Assembly: GCA_036320915.1 (NCBI GenBank)
Contig: JAXBDG010000015.1
Coordinates: 930,001-994,000 of the forward strand
Source of the DNA: Linnemannia elongata
Lineage: Eukaryota; Mortierellomycota; Mortierellomycetes; Mortierellales; Mortierellaceae
Length of the DNA: 64,000 bases
Direction: 5' to 3'
The position numbers and the translations under genes are program-made. Below, in pieces: positions 46,967 through 57,930 of this stretch. Position 1 is the stretch's first letter, and every line of letters begins with the position of its first letter. Below the pieces are notes generated by a model. It had not been told where the DNA came from. It worked only from the letters and a program-made list of their open reading frames with translations, and searched no databases.

Positions 46967-49263
46967 TTAGAGCTGGAAGTCGTAGTGGATGGCCTGGTCC
47001 ATGAATCCACAGAACTGGGGACGGATACCGCCAGTAGAGACAGTGTTGGTGGTGTCGAACATGTAGATGCTCTGGGTCTTGCCATCATACTGGGGCCAGG
47101 CAGGGTTGCTGTCGCCAGCAGGGTTGGGGTTGCCGCCAGTGGTGGCAAAGGCAGTCCAGCGGTCCATGACGGTTCTGGAGAGGGCAGCATCGGCAGCGGT
47201 CCAAGGGTAGGTCGAGGCGTTGTTCATGAGCGAGGGGCTGGCAAAGACAAGGGCAACATCATCACCGTGGCAGACGTGGGTAGCGCAGATATCGCCAGAG
47301 GGGCGGTTGGGGTTGTAACCGCGCTGGAACTGGTACTGGTAGACGGGAGTGTTGGTAGCAGCGTAGGCTTTGGCAATGAACTGAGTGGGGCAGACCCAGA
47401 GGTAGTCAGAGGCAAAGAGACCCTCAGCCTCGCGGGTACCATCGGGGTTGGAGCCATCGATGGGGTACAAGCCGTAGCCGATGGTGACCATGGCGCGCTG
47501 GTAGCCGAGAATGGTGGCCAAAGTGGCGCCCATAACAGTGGGGGGCATGGGGGTAGACTGACCCAAGCTGGGAAGGAAACCGTCGGCCTCGTTCTTCATG
47601 GTTCCGATCATCATAGGGACCTTGACGAAGCCACCGTCCTTGCCGGCAATCAACTGGTCAAAGTTGTTGTGGATAAGGATACCGTCCACGGAGGGCTTGA
47701 TCAACTCGAGGAAGGACTCCTCAGGGGCGTGGGCAATGGACTGAGAAACAATGGTGTTCTGGACAGCCAAGAGCTCATCGACAGTCTTGGAGCGCATGCA
47801 GGCAAGATCGGTACAGTTGAGGAGAGTCATGGCGCCACCGCTGACAACAGTGGAAGCAGTCTTGACGTTGTTGAAGGGAAGGTCGATGGGGTCGGACTGG
47901 GCAATGGCAGCGCGGAAAAGACCCTTGGCGGCAACAGGCATAGACAAGAGAGTGCGAACGGCGTGGCCACCAGCAGACTCACCAAAGACAGTGACCTTGG
48001 ACTTGTCACCACCGAAGCTGGCAATGTTGTCCTGGACCCACTTCAAGGCAACGAGCATATCACGGACACCCTGGTTTCCGGGAAGAGTCGAGCGGCTGAT
48101 ACCGGCATCGACACGCTCCAAGAAACCGAGGAGACCGAGACGGTAGTTGATGGTGACGACAACAACCTGTCCACGGGAGGCCATGTTGGCGGGGTTGAAA
48201 GCGGGGTCGGAGCCAGTACCAGTAGTGAAGGAACCTCCGTGCAAGCTGTTTGTTATTATCGAGATAGAAGACACACAACAATGTGATTAGCAAACAACGT
48301 TTTGATGAGAAGGCTGAATTGTATTACCACGATAGTACTTCCTCAAATGCCAATTGAACAACAATAAAAGAGCAAACTGCGCGCGAATTTCTTGCTCACT
48401 TCAGGGCTTTCAACTTACTAGAACATAACGGGCAAGAGGTTCTTGTCCTCAGCATTGAGAATGGGAGTGAAGACGTTCAAGAACAAACAGTCCTCCTTAC
48501 CGCCAGGGAGATCGCCCAACTGAGGGCACTTGTTGCCGGGGGTGGTGGCATCGACAGCGCTGGACCACTTGGTGGTGACAGGGACAGGGGCAGCGAAACG
48601 CAAGCTGCCGACGGGAGCCTGGGCGTAACGGATACCCTGGAAACGGAAACCCATGGCATCACGGGCACCAGTGACACGACCGAGGCTGGTCTGGACGGTG
48701 ACCTTGCCGGAGACGTTGACGTTCGAGCAGAGCGAGGGGAGGAGGCGCAAGCAAGAGCCACCAGTCTTGACGGTGGCCTTGCCATCCTTCATGACCAAGG
48801 TGTCACAGCTGGTGAGGTAGAGAGAGTCGCTGGCACCGGTGTCAATCCAGAACTCGGTAACGTTAGGGGCGACCTGACTCAACATCTTCTGGACAGAGGG
48901 CAAGGAGCGGCTCTGGGCAGAGTAGAGGAGCTCACCGAGCTTACTGCAGGAGGCAGCGCCGCGGAGGGCGATGCGCTGCTCAGGGAGGTAGATGAAGGGG
49001 AAATTGGCACCACCGACTTCCAGGTTGTTGTCGACCAAGACCTGGACACTGTTGAGAATAGTGGGGGTAGAGGTGGCAGAGGTGGCAGCGAGACTGTAGG
49101 AAGTATCAGAGGTGGTACTCTCGGTGGTACTCTCAGTGGTGGTGGTGTTGGTGTCGGGAATGACGGTTGAGTTCATGTCGGTCTCGGGGGCGATCAAGAC
49201 CTGGGCAAAGACAGCCTGGAGAGAGGCTGCTGCCACGAGGCAGGTGAGGGTGAAGATCTTCAT
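46967..49263 (-). CDS. Secreted type-B carboxylesterase/lipase with N-terminal extension
   Basis: Extracellular serine hydrolase that cleaves carboxylic esters. Exons are 49263-48419 and 48245-46967; the junction completes a Tyr codon in VMFYLHGGSF. Product 707 residues. Signal peptide MKIFTLTCLVAAASLQAVFA, then a Thr/Ser/Glu-rich stretch (residues 30-65). A Cys-containing region of about 130 residues follows (CSKLGELLYSAQ, EFWIDTGASD, CLRLLPSLC). The alpha/beta-hydrolase starts near residue 195 (GRVTGARDAMGFRFQGIRYA). Catalytic motifs: nucleophile elbow FGESAGGHAV, an acidic candidate in KNEADGF, and His in CHGDDVALVF; the oxyanion-hole HGG is present. Usual fungal members are near 550 residues, so the extension is notable. 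Its two WID/Cys segments faintly resemble a C-type-lectin fold, which is only a guess. Confidence 0.9.
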
Positions 49264-49845
49264 GGCAAGGAAGGGTCTTGACGGGAAGGAAGGACAGAGG
49301 GATGGGAAGGAGAAGGGATATGGTGTAGAGGGATAAAGGAGTGGAAGGGATCCTGGAAAGGACTGGAAGGGGGAGTGACGAGGGAGGGGGTAGGAGGGAG
49401 GGACGGGAGGACTTTATGGAGTGACAAAGAAGAAAAGAAGAAAGAAAAGGGGGGAATGACAATCCTTTTATGTGTTCAACGGAGGCCATGGGAGCCAGGA
49501 TTATTCCACTCATTATTATCCCGGCTACCCGGCGGAGGATGTGGATGAAGGGATGAAGAGCAGTTGTTTGTCCTTTCGACAGTACAGATACTCTACTCTC
49601 CTCACTTTTGACTTTGGCTGCTTCTGTTTCCGAAGTGGATCGATAATAATAGCGTCTTTTTTTTCTGTTTTTTTTTTTTTTTTTATTTCTCCTCCTTTTC
49701 TCCTCAACTTTGTTCTCTGGCGCAAGAAATGAGGTGGGAAAACATGAGCAAAATGAACCTTACCTCCTCATCTCTTTCTCTCTTCCTCTCTCACTCTTTT
49801 CTTCCTCATCATCGATTATTATGTTGCACCCCTACCTCACCTTAT

Positions 49846-49884
<39 letters not shown>

Positions 49885-51223
49885 ATCATTACCATTCTTT
49901 CGTTCTTCAACCCTTTGATGTTCATCTTGCACGCTCATTTCCCTTCAGATTACAAGATGGTGCCGAGTACCCGGGGAGTTGGCAGTTGACGTCCTATTAG
50001 GCGGATAAATACAGGATGATGGATATCTCTGCATGACCTGAAATGAGAAAAAAAAGGTTAAGGGATGCAATGGGGTATGAATTAATCCAAACCTGAACAC
50101 AAAGATAGCCACGAGTACAACGAATAAAGGGCCTTCCTGACAAAGCAATGTAGGACAGAATCCTACTTTGATACAGTACACTATACCATAATATGAACAC
50201 CGAACCCTCTCGCTTACACGGCTTTGCAGTTCAGTTAGAAAAGCTCTCTTTATGCACCGTAATTAGTCTTCAACTCAAAACGCCCGCTCTCATCTTTTTT
50301 TTCTTGAATGTTTTTTTTTGTTTCCTATCCCGCTTTTTCATTTTTTTTTTCTTCGTCTGACTTCTCGATTTCGCCTTCTTGGTTGGTTCTATTGATATTG
50401 ATGGTCCCCCAGCTGATGAGAGGAAGACGAAGTAGAGAGGCTCTCGAAAGCTTTTTGGGGTTGTTTATCAACAACACCCTTCTTCCTTCATCTTATGGGC
50501 GATCTAGACATCGAAAGGAAGACTCCAAGAACTTTCTTTAGCCCGGATAACAACGAAAGACGCTACCGTGACCCGATTGTAAATCCTTCGTTCTCTTTTC
50601 TTAGTATCCCTATTTTTATCCAACATGGATGGGCAAAGACAAGGAACATGGATGTTCTGTTGATTTCTACCCCTGTTCTCTCAGAGTCGCCATTCGACTC
50701 AACTCGACTTGAGTATACTTTTGCGGCCCTTCTTGAAAAACTTCTTGCACACGTTTCGAAATAAAAATCATCGATGGCTCACTTTCTTTCTTCGCAATTT
50801 TTTTGACTGGGCTCTTGAGAGGTCATTCATTTTTGTCTTGTTTTGTTTTGTTTTCATCGCTTATCCATAATGGTCTACTACCTCTCCATTCAGCCAAGTC
50901 CAAGAACAAAACAAATTCCTTCGATGCATGCTGACTGAAATCGGCAAAATTCTCCCCGGAAAAAGAACAAGGACAGGTGAGAGGAAGAGCAGAAGCTGGA
51001 CAGGTGTAAAGAAAGAACAAGAGCCGTTTGTGGCTATTTGACCTCCCAATCCCCACTGCCTCTCCTGGCAAATTGTTTACATCCTCTTTTTTTCGTCCCC
51101 TCGTTTTTTTTTCTCCGCAAGTTAATGCATCGTAATTCACTCGCAGCAATTGGGAAGTTTGTTGTCCGCAGTTAATAATACCAGTCATTCTCTATTGCGA
51201 TTTATCACAGTCTTGTCCACGCG
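49264..51223. other. Gene-poor region upstream of carboxylesterase
   Basis: About 2 kb. It contains the esterase promoter (an ATAAAAGG-type element near 49463-49470 in the minus sense), T runs near 49660-49684, and a TC microsatellite at 49849-49882. Short open frames lack support. Confidence 0.5.
49849..49882. repeat. TC dinucleotide microsatellite
   Basis: About 34 bp of uninterrupted TC/CT repeat. Confidence 0.9.
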
Positions 51224-51831
51224 ATGCGAAAGCGAAAAACAACAGCGGCAGATCTCGATTTTAAGGAGGGGATTGTGAGTATTGAAGCGAAATCTGCGCC
51301 ACTAAAACTATCACAGCTTCCACGTTGCTCTCAACATCACCTCACTAACCTGACCTATGGCCATACACCCCTTCAACTTTCCATGAGATTCAAAGCAACC
51401 ATGGCATGACCACGTTTTATTACTTGGCGTGTTTACTTAAAGTACAATCCATGCTGCCAACACGCTCCACCGCACTCCTAAAGTAAGCTCTTGCCTAAAC
51501 ATACCTCAATGGTGGCTCGACATTAACCTATGCTCTTCACGAGAATAGGCACAGTTGCCTAGGGCACATCGCATGGAGAATGCGAGTCAGGAGCCTCAAA
51601 AAATCTTGCTGTCCCGCCTTTACAACCTCCAGAGAAGAACGAGCCACCAAAGTGGCCACCATCCCCACCTGAATGTAAGGACCCACGTTGCGCTCTCTGC
51701 CTACGCGTCTATCCTTGTTTCTTCACTTTTTCTTTCCTGATGATAACTCCCACTGACCGTCACTCCATTTTCTAGTCCGGGTCATCAGCACGTTTCGTGT
51801 TGTATTTTCGCCTCTAGGACTTGATTCTTAA
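51224..51831 (+). CDS. Candidate small three-exon gene, unknown product
   Basis: Tentative. Exons 51224-51274, 51563-51674 and 51776-51831 join in phase and would give 72 residues: a basic start (MRKRKTTAADLDFKEGI), a Pro-rich middle (LQPPEKNEPPKWPPSPPE) and a short hydrophobic end. Splice signals are reasonable: GTGAGT and GTAAGG donors, GCCTAG and TTCTAG acceptors. No family is recognised and there is no independent support for expression. It could be part of a longer gene or chance. It lies just downstream of the Fanzor-like gene, tail to tail. Confidence 0.3.
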
Positions 51832-52360
51832 GTTTTGACTCCTGACTCTTGATTCTTCCTTCTCTTTTCATTTCTTTTCTTTGATCGCGTATCAGTTCCA
51901 CATCAAGTAAACTGTCATATTTTATGTGCCATTTGTCATTGCATCAATTTCTTGATGCCACTTTCTCGTGTCAATATTGAAATGCCCACCCTCCTTCCCA
52001 TTTGTGCCGTTGTTATTACGTTTTTTTTTCTTTGATCCCTTTCGATGCCCAACTTCCGTCCTTAGTATATCATTTGTAACTCCTTGTATTGCCCTGGTCT
52101 TCCTACCTCTCCGCTGGGCATTCTCTTAAGTATTTTTCATCGCAGTTGTCCTCCTCTCCTCAGTTCATCCTCTGAAGCTCCCTTTAACATTTTCATCTCA
52201 TCTCTGTGGGTATACCTTTCTCTGCTTCTTTTCGCAACAGAAGTGATACAATCCACCCCGAACTTGGATTAGAAAGAAGAAAGTAGAGTAAAATTAAGAA
52301 GCTGTTCGCAGATTGAATTTATCGTCATTGGTGGAGTCTCAGCATTAAAAAATGACCTAG
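51832..52360. other. Non-coding flank downstream of the Fanzor-like gene
   Basis: About 530 bp, T-rich, with no supported gene. It is the 3' flank (minus sense) of the Fanzor-like coding sequence, the place where a guide RNA might be encoded if the element follows known TnpB/Fanzor arrangements. No structure was proven. Confidence 0.35.
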
Positions 52361-55300
52361 CTAAATTGAACTACTAGTCCCATTGGTGCACCTGGGTGTG
52401 GTGGCAAGGGGTTGATTTGTTCCAGAGGTGTCTCTGGCGTTGTTGGTGGGGATGAGGGTGAATGGGCGGAACGGTGGAAGGGTTGTGTTATTGACTGATA
52501 AAAGACTGCTTGCTCCTGCTGTCGCAATGTTGATGGCGCTGTTTGCATCGCGTCCTTGAGTTTGGCGTCCAGACTTGTATCGCGGGCAATACTTGTATCG
52601 ACACTGAACCGCTCCGTGTAAACGAACATTTTTGATGCTACCGTCCTTGATTCTCTTCGCCGTCATCAGAGATACTGGCCGATAACATGCTGAGCATATT
52701 CTCGAGGTGCGATGTTCGTTTGTGTGTCCGACAATACAGTATTGGCGGTGCTGTTTGGTGATCTTTCGACCACCACGCTTTGTGTGCCCCTTGAATCGGG
52801 AGCCTACAGAGGTTCCAGCTGCTCCGTGCAGTACTATAGGTATTATGGTCGACATTGGGTTCTGACCTTGATATACACAGGAGCAAACAAACATGTCAAA
52901 AGAATGGCACCGGCTCATATTGTAATGCTCATCAACAAAAAAAATCCCAAAAAAAAAATGTATCGTACATTGTCATTTGTACTTACCACTTGCAACGACT
53001 GCACCCTTGACGGCTCGCCGTTGTGCAGCTGCCAACGTAGCGTATGTACGAGATGTTCTTAGCCGTTGGACCTTTCGTTGCTTTTGTCGTCTGTTGGTGT
53101 TTTCGAATGTTCGAAGTACCTCCCTCGCGTCTCTTCTGATCGCCTGCGCCTTGTCGACCTGCTGTAGTGAAGTGGCGTTTGACAGTGGATTTTGAGCTAT
53201 TAGCTCATGTTGCTGGCGAACTTGCTTTAATTTTTCCGTGTCGGCGCGCAATCTCCTTTCACGTTCCTTTGCATGTTTGCGCGAAAAGCTGAGGTCGTTG
53301 ATCTGAGATGCTGTGATTCGCAAGCTGGAAGGGATGAGTAGTTGAATATTCCTGGTCTTCTTGTTCCTTTGGAAGTTCGAGATCATCAATCACTAGAGGG
53401 AAATGAATGGAAACAGAAGAGTTCAACCGTGAGTACGGTGAGCAAAGCAGCACAAACATTTAGGCATGGCAATTGCCCAGGTCAGTTACTTTTTCTTTGC
53501 AAGGAATTACCTGGGAGCAGCTCAAATCTATTAGATGTCAGCACCTCGTATTGTCGAATGTGATCAACCACACCACTGAGGGTCTGCGCAGTGGACTCCT
53601 GTAGAGTCACTAGCCCCGGATCGTCGGATAAAAATCCTATTGCTCGTCGTTCCTCTCCTTCGATCATATCCTGTAGCATGGGCTCGATCCGAATTTTCTC
53701 CGTTTTGTCTTCGACACAAGGCCTACTCCAAGTAGGGGTCGACAGAGGTGCTGGTGGTGATGGGGTGGTTTCACTATTCTGCGCTGTGTTGCTAATTTTT
53801 AGGAAGGCATACTTGGTTGCGCGCAACTGGCGGATTTGGTCCTCATGACTTGCCCATTCCTCGAAAGCATCCTCTGCCTCAGATCTGGCCTGTCGGAAGT
53901 CATACAGGGCCTTTTGTCGCAATCCATCCAACTTCTGAAGCTCAGTGGCGTCGTCCGTGGAGTCTCTCGTGTCTCGTATCCCCTTGATAGTAGCAGTCAT
54001 ATCCTTTTGTACCTGATCCTTTTCCAAGAAACGCTTCCTTCTGCACTTGTGGTCAAGCTCCAGCGCCTTGAGCTCCTCAGCCAGCTTCTCCGATTTCTGC
54101 TTGGCTTCCTCCTTCGTGACGCCGACTCGCTGACCTTCTGTTGACCAGTCCACGAGTCCCTTCTTTCGGCCTCTCTTCCGATCTGCTTTCTCCTTATCTA
54201 GCGCACTGCCGACCGGCGATCCCACCCCTCTCTCTGTTCCTTCGGGGATAATCTCCCCTAGGATGTGCATTGTGTGCTTGTCAACGAAAATGATCCTAAC
54301 ACAGAAAAAACGTAAAAAAGAAGTATCAGAAACCTCGTACTGTGCCATTTCAATACTCTTAATGCAAATATCGTCAATAAACTTACCGTTGAGCAAAAGT
54401 CAACTTTCGCTGAGCACACATGATGTTGATCTTGCTCATGTCGAACATAGAAGAAAAGAGTTCCTCCTTGTGGTGTGTGGCAGCGGGGGCGGATGTTATC
54501 CTGTTGATGGGATCCTTGTATGGGTCAAAGTGGCCTGGACTCTTCGCGCATAAGCACTCGTACAATGCTGCTGCACCCAAGGGTATCGGATGAAGCGATC
54601 CAGCAGAGGGTACAGGAGCGATCCTGCGCGTGAAATCCGGATAACCGGTTGCTCGGAGTAATGTGTTGGCGATCAGGACTATTCCACACATTGACGCAGG
54701 GCTTGAAGTTGGAGGGGTTGTTCGGCCTTGAGTGGGTTTGTGACGTTTGGGAGCGTAGGGTCGAAGCTTCTCAACAATGTCTGCGATAACGGTAAATTCA
54801 TGTTCCGTAAATTTTTCGGGCTCGTGAAAAGCCTTCCGAACCCAGTTTCGGTTGATATCCCACTCGAGACTGGGGCTCTCGATGAGCATTCGTGTGACGG
54901 ATTGGATCGCTCGTAGATGGGCACGGCTTGGTTCCTTTTCGACTAGGTCTAAATTGACATTGACAGTATAATACATGCAAAAATTAGTCCTTACTGAATC
55001 AATAGATTCCGTTCATCACCTTCATTGATGTAGCCCGGCTGCTTACCAGAGGTTGGTGTGCACTGCTCTTCTTCTTCATCCTCTTCCTCTTCTTCTGCCT
55101 CCTCATCGATCTCGTCTACTTTGGCACACAAACTTCTCATAACAATTTCCTCAACAAGACCTGATTTCTCCGAGGCCTGATTAGCCTTGTCCATTCTGTC
55201 CTTGAACGTTAGTTGGTGATGCTCCACATTGGGCTCCTTGCTTGCCAGACGCTCGAGGTTTGATAGCAAGTAGTGTATATGCTTGGTCTTGGGAATCTCC

Positions 55301-57610
55301 CGCCGGAGCTCTCGCCCCAGATCATTCTCTGACCGTGCTACCTTGTCGATCCAAGACTTGTGAGTAAGGCGTTGCTGTGCTTTTGCGATCATAGTTTGGT
55401 CGGCCTTCTTGAACGCCTCGTCACGAAGCCTTTGATAGTATTTCGCCTCTCTCTTCGGCGCCAGATGGAACCGGAGTAAGAATCGCAGAAGATAATCCAA
55501 GGATGTGTCGTACAGCGACCCCTCCCACAGGTTGCTCATGTTGGTGGCCATCTCTGTTCTGAGCTCACACAAGGTTCCCGAGAGCGAGTCGAGGGAATGT
55601 ACCGTTGGGAGTTGCTCGCTGCGCAACAGGTCACGAGAAGGAGCTGCTTTCCTATCCACAAGTACGTCAGCGAGATGGGTCCACAGAGGGTGGTCCACGG
55701 CGGACTCAAGTGGAGTACCCCTTGGTCCGAGAAAGCGCGCATAGAGGTACCCAAGATGCTCATAGGAAACAATGCTTGAAGATCCTTGGTCCACGGCGAT
55801 CGATCCGATTCCATGTGTGAGTCGATATTTCTCTCAAGATCCGCTGGCGGCGGTGTAACGGAAAGATCTGTCGGAACATCAAACCTCTTTACAAAACCAA
55901 CTGGGAGAAGATCCAGTACGTTAAGCGTCGGCGAAGTTGACCTGGACGCGGCTTCTGGCATTCCATGGAGCTCTGCGAGCTGTAAGATCAACAGATAAAT
56001 AGGAAAAACGTATATTAGCATTCGTACGATATGTCTTGCTATCCACTGGCCATGAAAAATTATGGCTAGTATACAGTTTGGCTTACCAAAGAGTAGTTTT
56101 GTAAACGAGACAGAATATCTCATCAATCGCGTTCGATAGCGCCACCTGCTTTGTACTCAATAGCGAGAGAATCTTCTCCATACAGTTGACGTCCGTGTTG
56201 TTTTCCTGGAGGCTCGGGTTGATGATGGACGTCAGTGACACCGTGAAAGTGTAAAAGCTTTTGCTGGCGCGCTGCACTGCTTCCGTTTGCAAGGTGCGTT
56301 CAACGGTCTGAATATCAGTTGCCTGGCACTCTTCCTCGTCATTTCTCTGTACCGCCATCGTCAGCTCAGTCAAAGGCTCTTGTCCTCTTGCATTGCTGCT
56401 TGACGGTAAGTACGGCAACGTTGCTCTTGTCCATGCAGCATCGAAAGAGTTGTTGAGTGTACTCCGGTACTGTTCGACTGCAAAACCGGGTCCGAGTCTG
56501 TTCCGAAACATCTGCTCAGACATGGTCTCGGTTCCTGGAGCTGCAGTGACAAACTCGTGCGCGACTTGGAAAAGGACCACTTGGAACACGGTTCGCCCCG
56601 CCCATCGCATCACGGATCTTTTTCTTGCCAGTTTCTCCAATCCAGTCCTCAATCGACTCGGTCGCCTTTCGTTTCTGAATGCTGCGATCAAGCTTCATCT
56701 GCACGGCCTTTCCTATCTCATGCTCACTATAAATGATCACAACAAAATGAAGAAGCAAAAGGCGTTAGGCGCCTGTTCAGCCCACTGATCTAAATGCCGC
56801 GAACTTTGAAGGATTAACGAAGGAAATAACCTACCAGGCCATCTTATAAATCTCCTGACATTGCTCTGTCATCTCTTCCGTGTTAGGCAAGCCTGGCTGG
56901 AGGACTCGAATGCGTCTCTCGGCACGGTATATCGCATAGGGGACAAAGGGAACAGTTGGGTCTTGTGGGTCCTGGGAGGGTCCGGTCAGCGTAGCAGAAG
57001 ATTGATAATGGGACGGAGGGCGCAGTATAGTGCTGTGGGATGAAGGTGATGTGTATTGTGGCGCCGGGATGCTCTTGACTTGTAAAACAAGAAACTCGGA
57101 ATGGGCTTGAAAACTGCTTGATCGCATGAAAAAAAATAATCGTGCCTCGACTTGAGGCTGGACTGGTAGACTGCAGGAAGAGAGCGAGAAGAGAAAACGA
57201 ATATTGTGCAGCGAAGATGTGTAGCGAGGATATGGAACATCAGAGCAGTTCTTGGTAAAACGGCCATCCACCACGGATTAGAGGTAGTTTCTGCCCTGGT
57301 GACCAGCAATGGCGATTGGTTTAGCCTTTTTTCGGTGTCGAGGAGGTCCCGTTTTATCCAATGTGCGACTTTTGACAATATTGAGTCTGAAGGTTGAGGG
57401 TGTTGATGAATATCCATTGTCCGGAGTGCCGAAAGGGCGTGCTCGATTTTCTCATTGTACGACAAGTTGATCATTGGGTGGGTAACGACCGAATTCAATT
57501 TTTCCAGGATCCATTGTGGTTCCTCCCAGTCTTGTAGTAAAGGGCCTGGATCCCAGTCTTTGTGCACGAAATAAACGAAGCGTTCCGAAGAGAATTCCTA
57601 TTGTTGCCAC

Positions 57611-57646
<36 letters not shown>

Positions 57647-57930
57647 TAATGCTTAGGAATAACCCAGAAAACAAGAGATGCTGCTGCCTTTCGCGATAAG
57701 AACAAAGTTGAGGAGTGGTTGCAGTGGTGTTTACCTGGTATCCAAGTGGTTTTCCAACCCCACATTTGGGTGTTACAGGACCCGCTGACTACAACATAAA
57801 AGATCATCAAGAAAACAAAAGTGCGTGAATAAATATGTGCTGAGTTGGGACTATTCGCAATGACCAACGGAACCGTGGCAGCTTTGCTAATTTGGATATG
57901 TACCTGTATAGTCCCTGGGCTTGTTGTCAT
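52361..57930 (-). CDS. Fanzor-like (eukaryotic TnpB homologue) putative RNA-guided nuclease
   Basis: Putative RNA-guided RuvC-type endonuclease of mobile-element origin. Proposed exons: 57930-57904, 57788-57735, 57597-57275, 57170-56835, 56726-56614, 56564-56107, 55979-55893, 55830-55020, 54948-54387, 54295-53511, one near 53390-52987, and 52866-52361; about 1,480 residues. The N-terminal two thirds is helical and charged and I recognise no domain in it. The C-terminal third carries RuvC-I in LSDDPGLVTL (Asp codon 53622-53620), ITASQINDLSFSRKHAKERE, NEHRTSRICSAC (Glu codon 52717-52715; CX2C), CRYKYC (CX4C, 52603-52586) and RuvC-III in GRDANSAINI (Asp codon 52549-52547). Glu before the zinc ribbon plus RD-x-NSA-x-N is the Fanzor/TnpB pattern. 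Weak points: splice choices at 56.1, 55.85 and 55.0 kb are uncertain, and no clean in-frame join was found between 53511 and about 53390, so this copy may be frameshifted. Confidence 0.7.
57612..57644. repeat. A33 homopolymer (T tract before a Fanzor-gene acceptor)
   Basis: Thirty-three A on the plus strand. In gene sense it is a T tract directly before the acceptor of the exon starting at 57597. Confidence 0.95.

Noticed and set aside
46985..48286. 433-codon plus-strand open frame
   Set aside because: Antisense shadow of the carboxylesterase exon, which has catalytic motifs on the minus strand.
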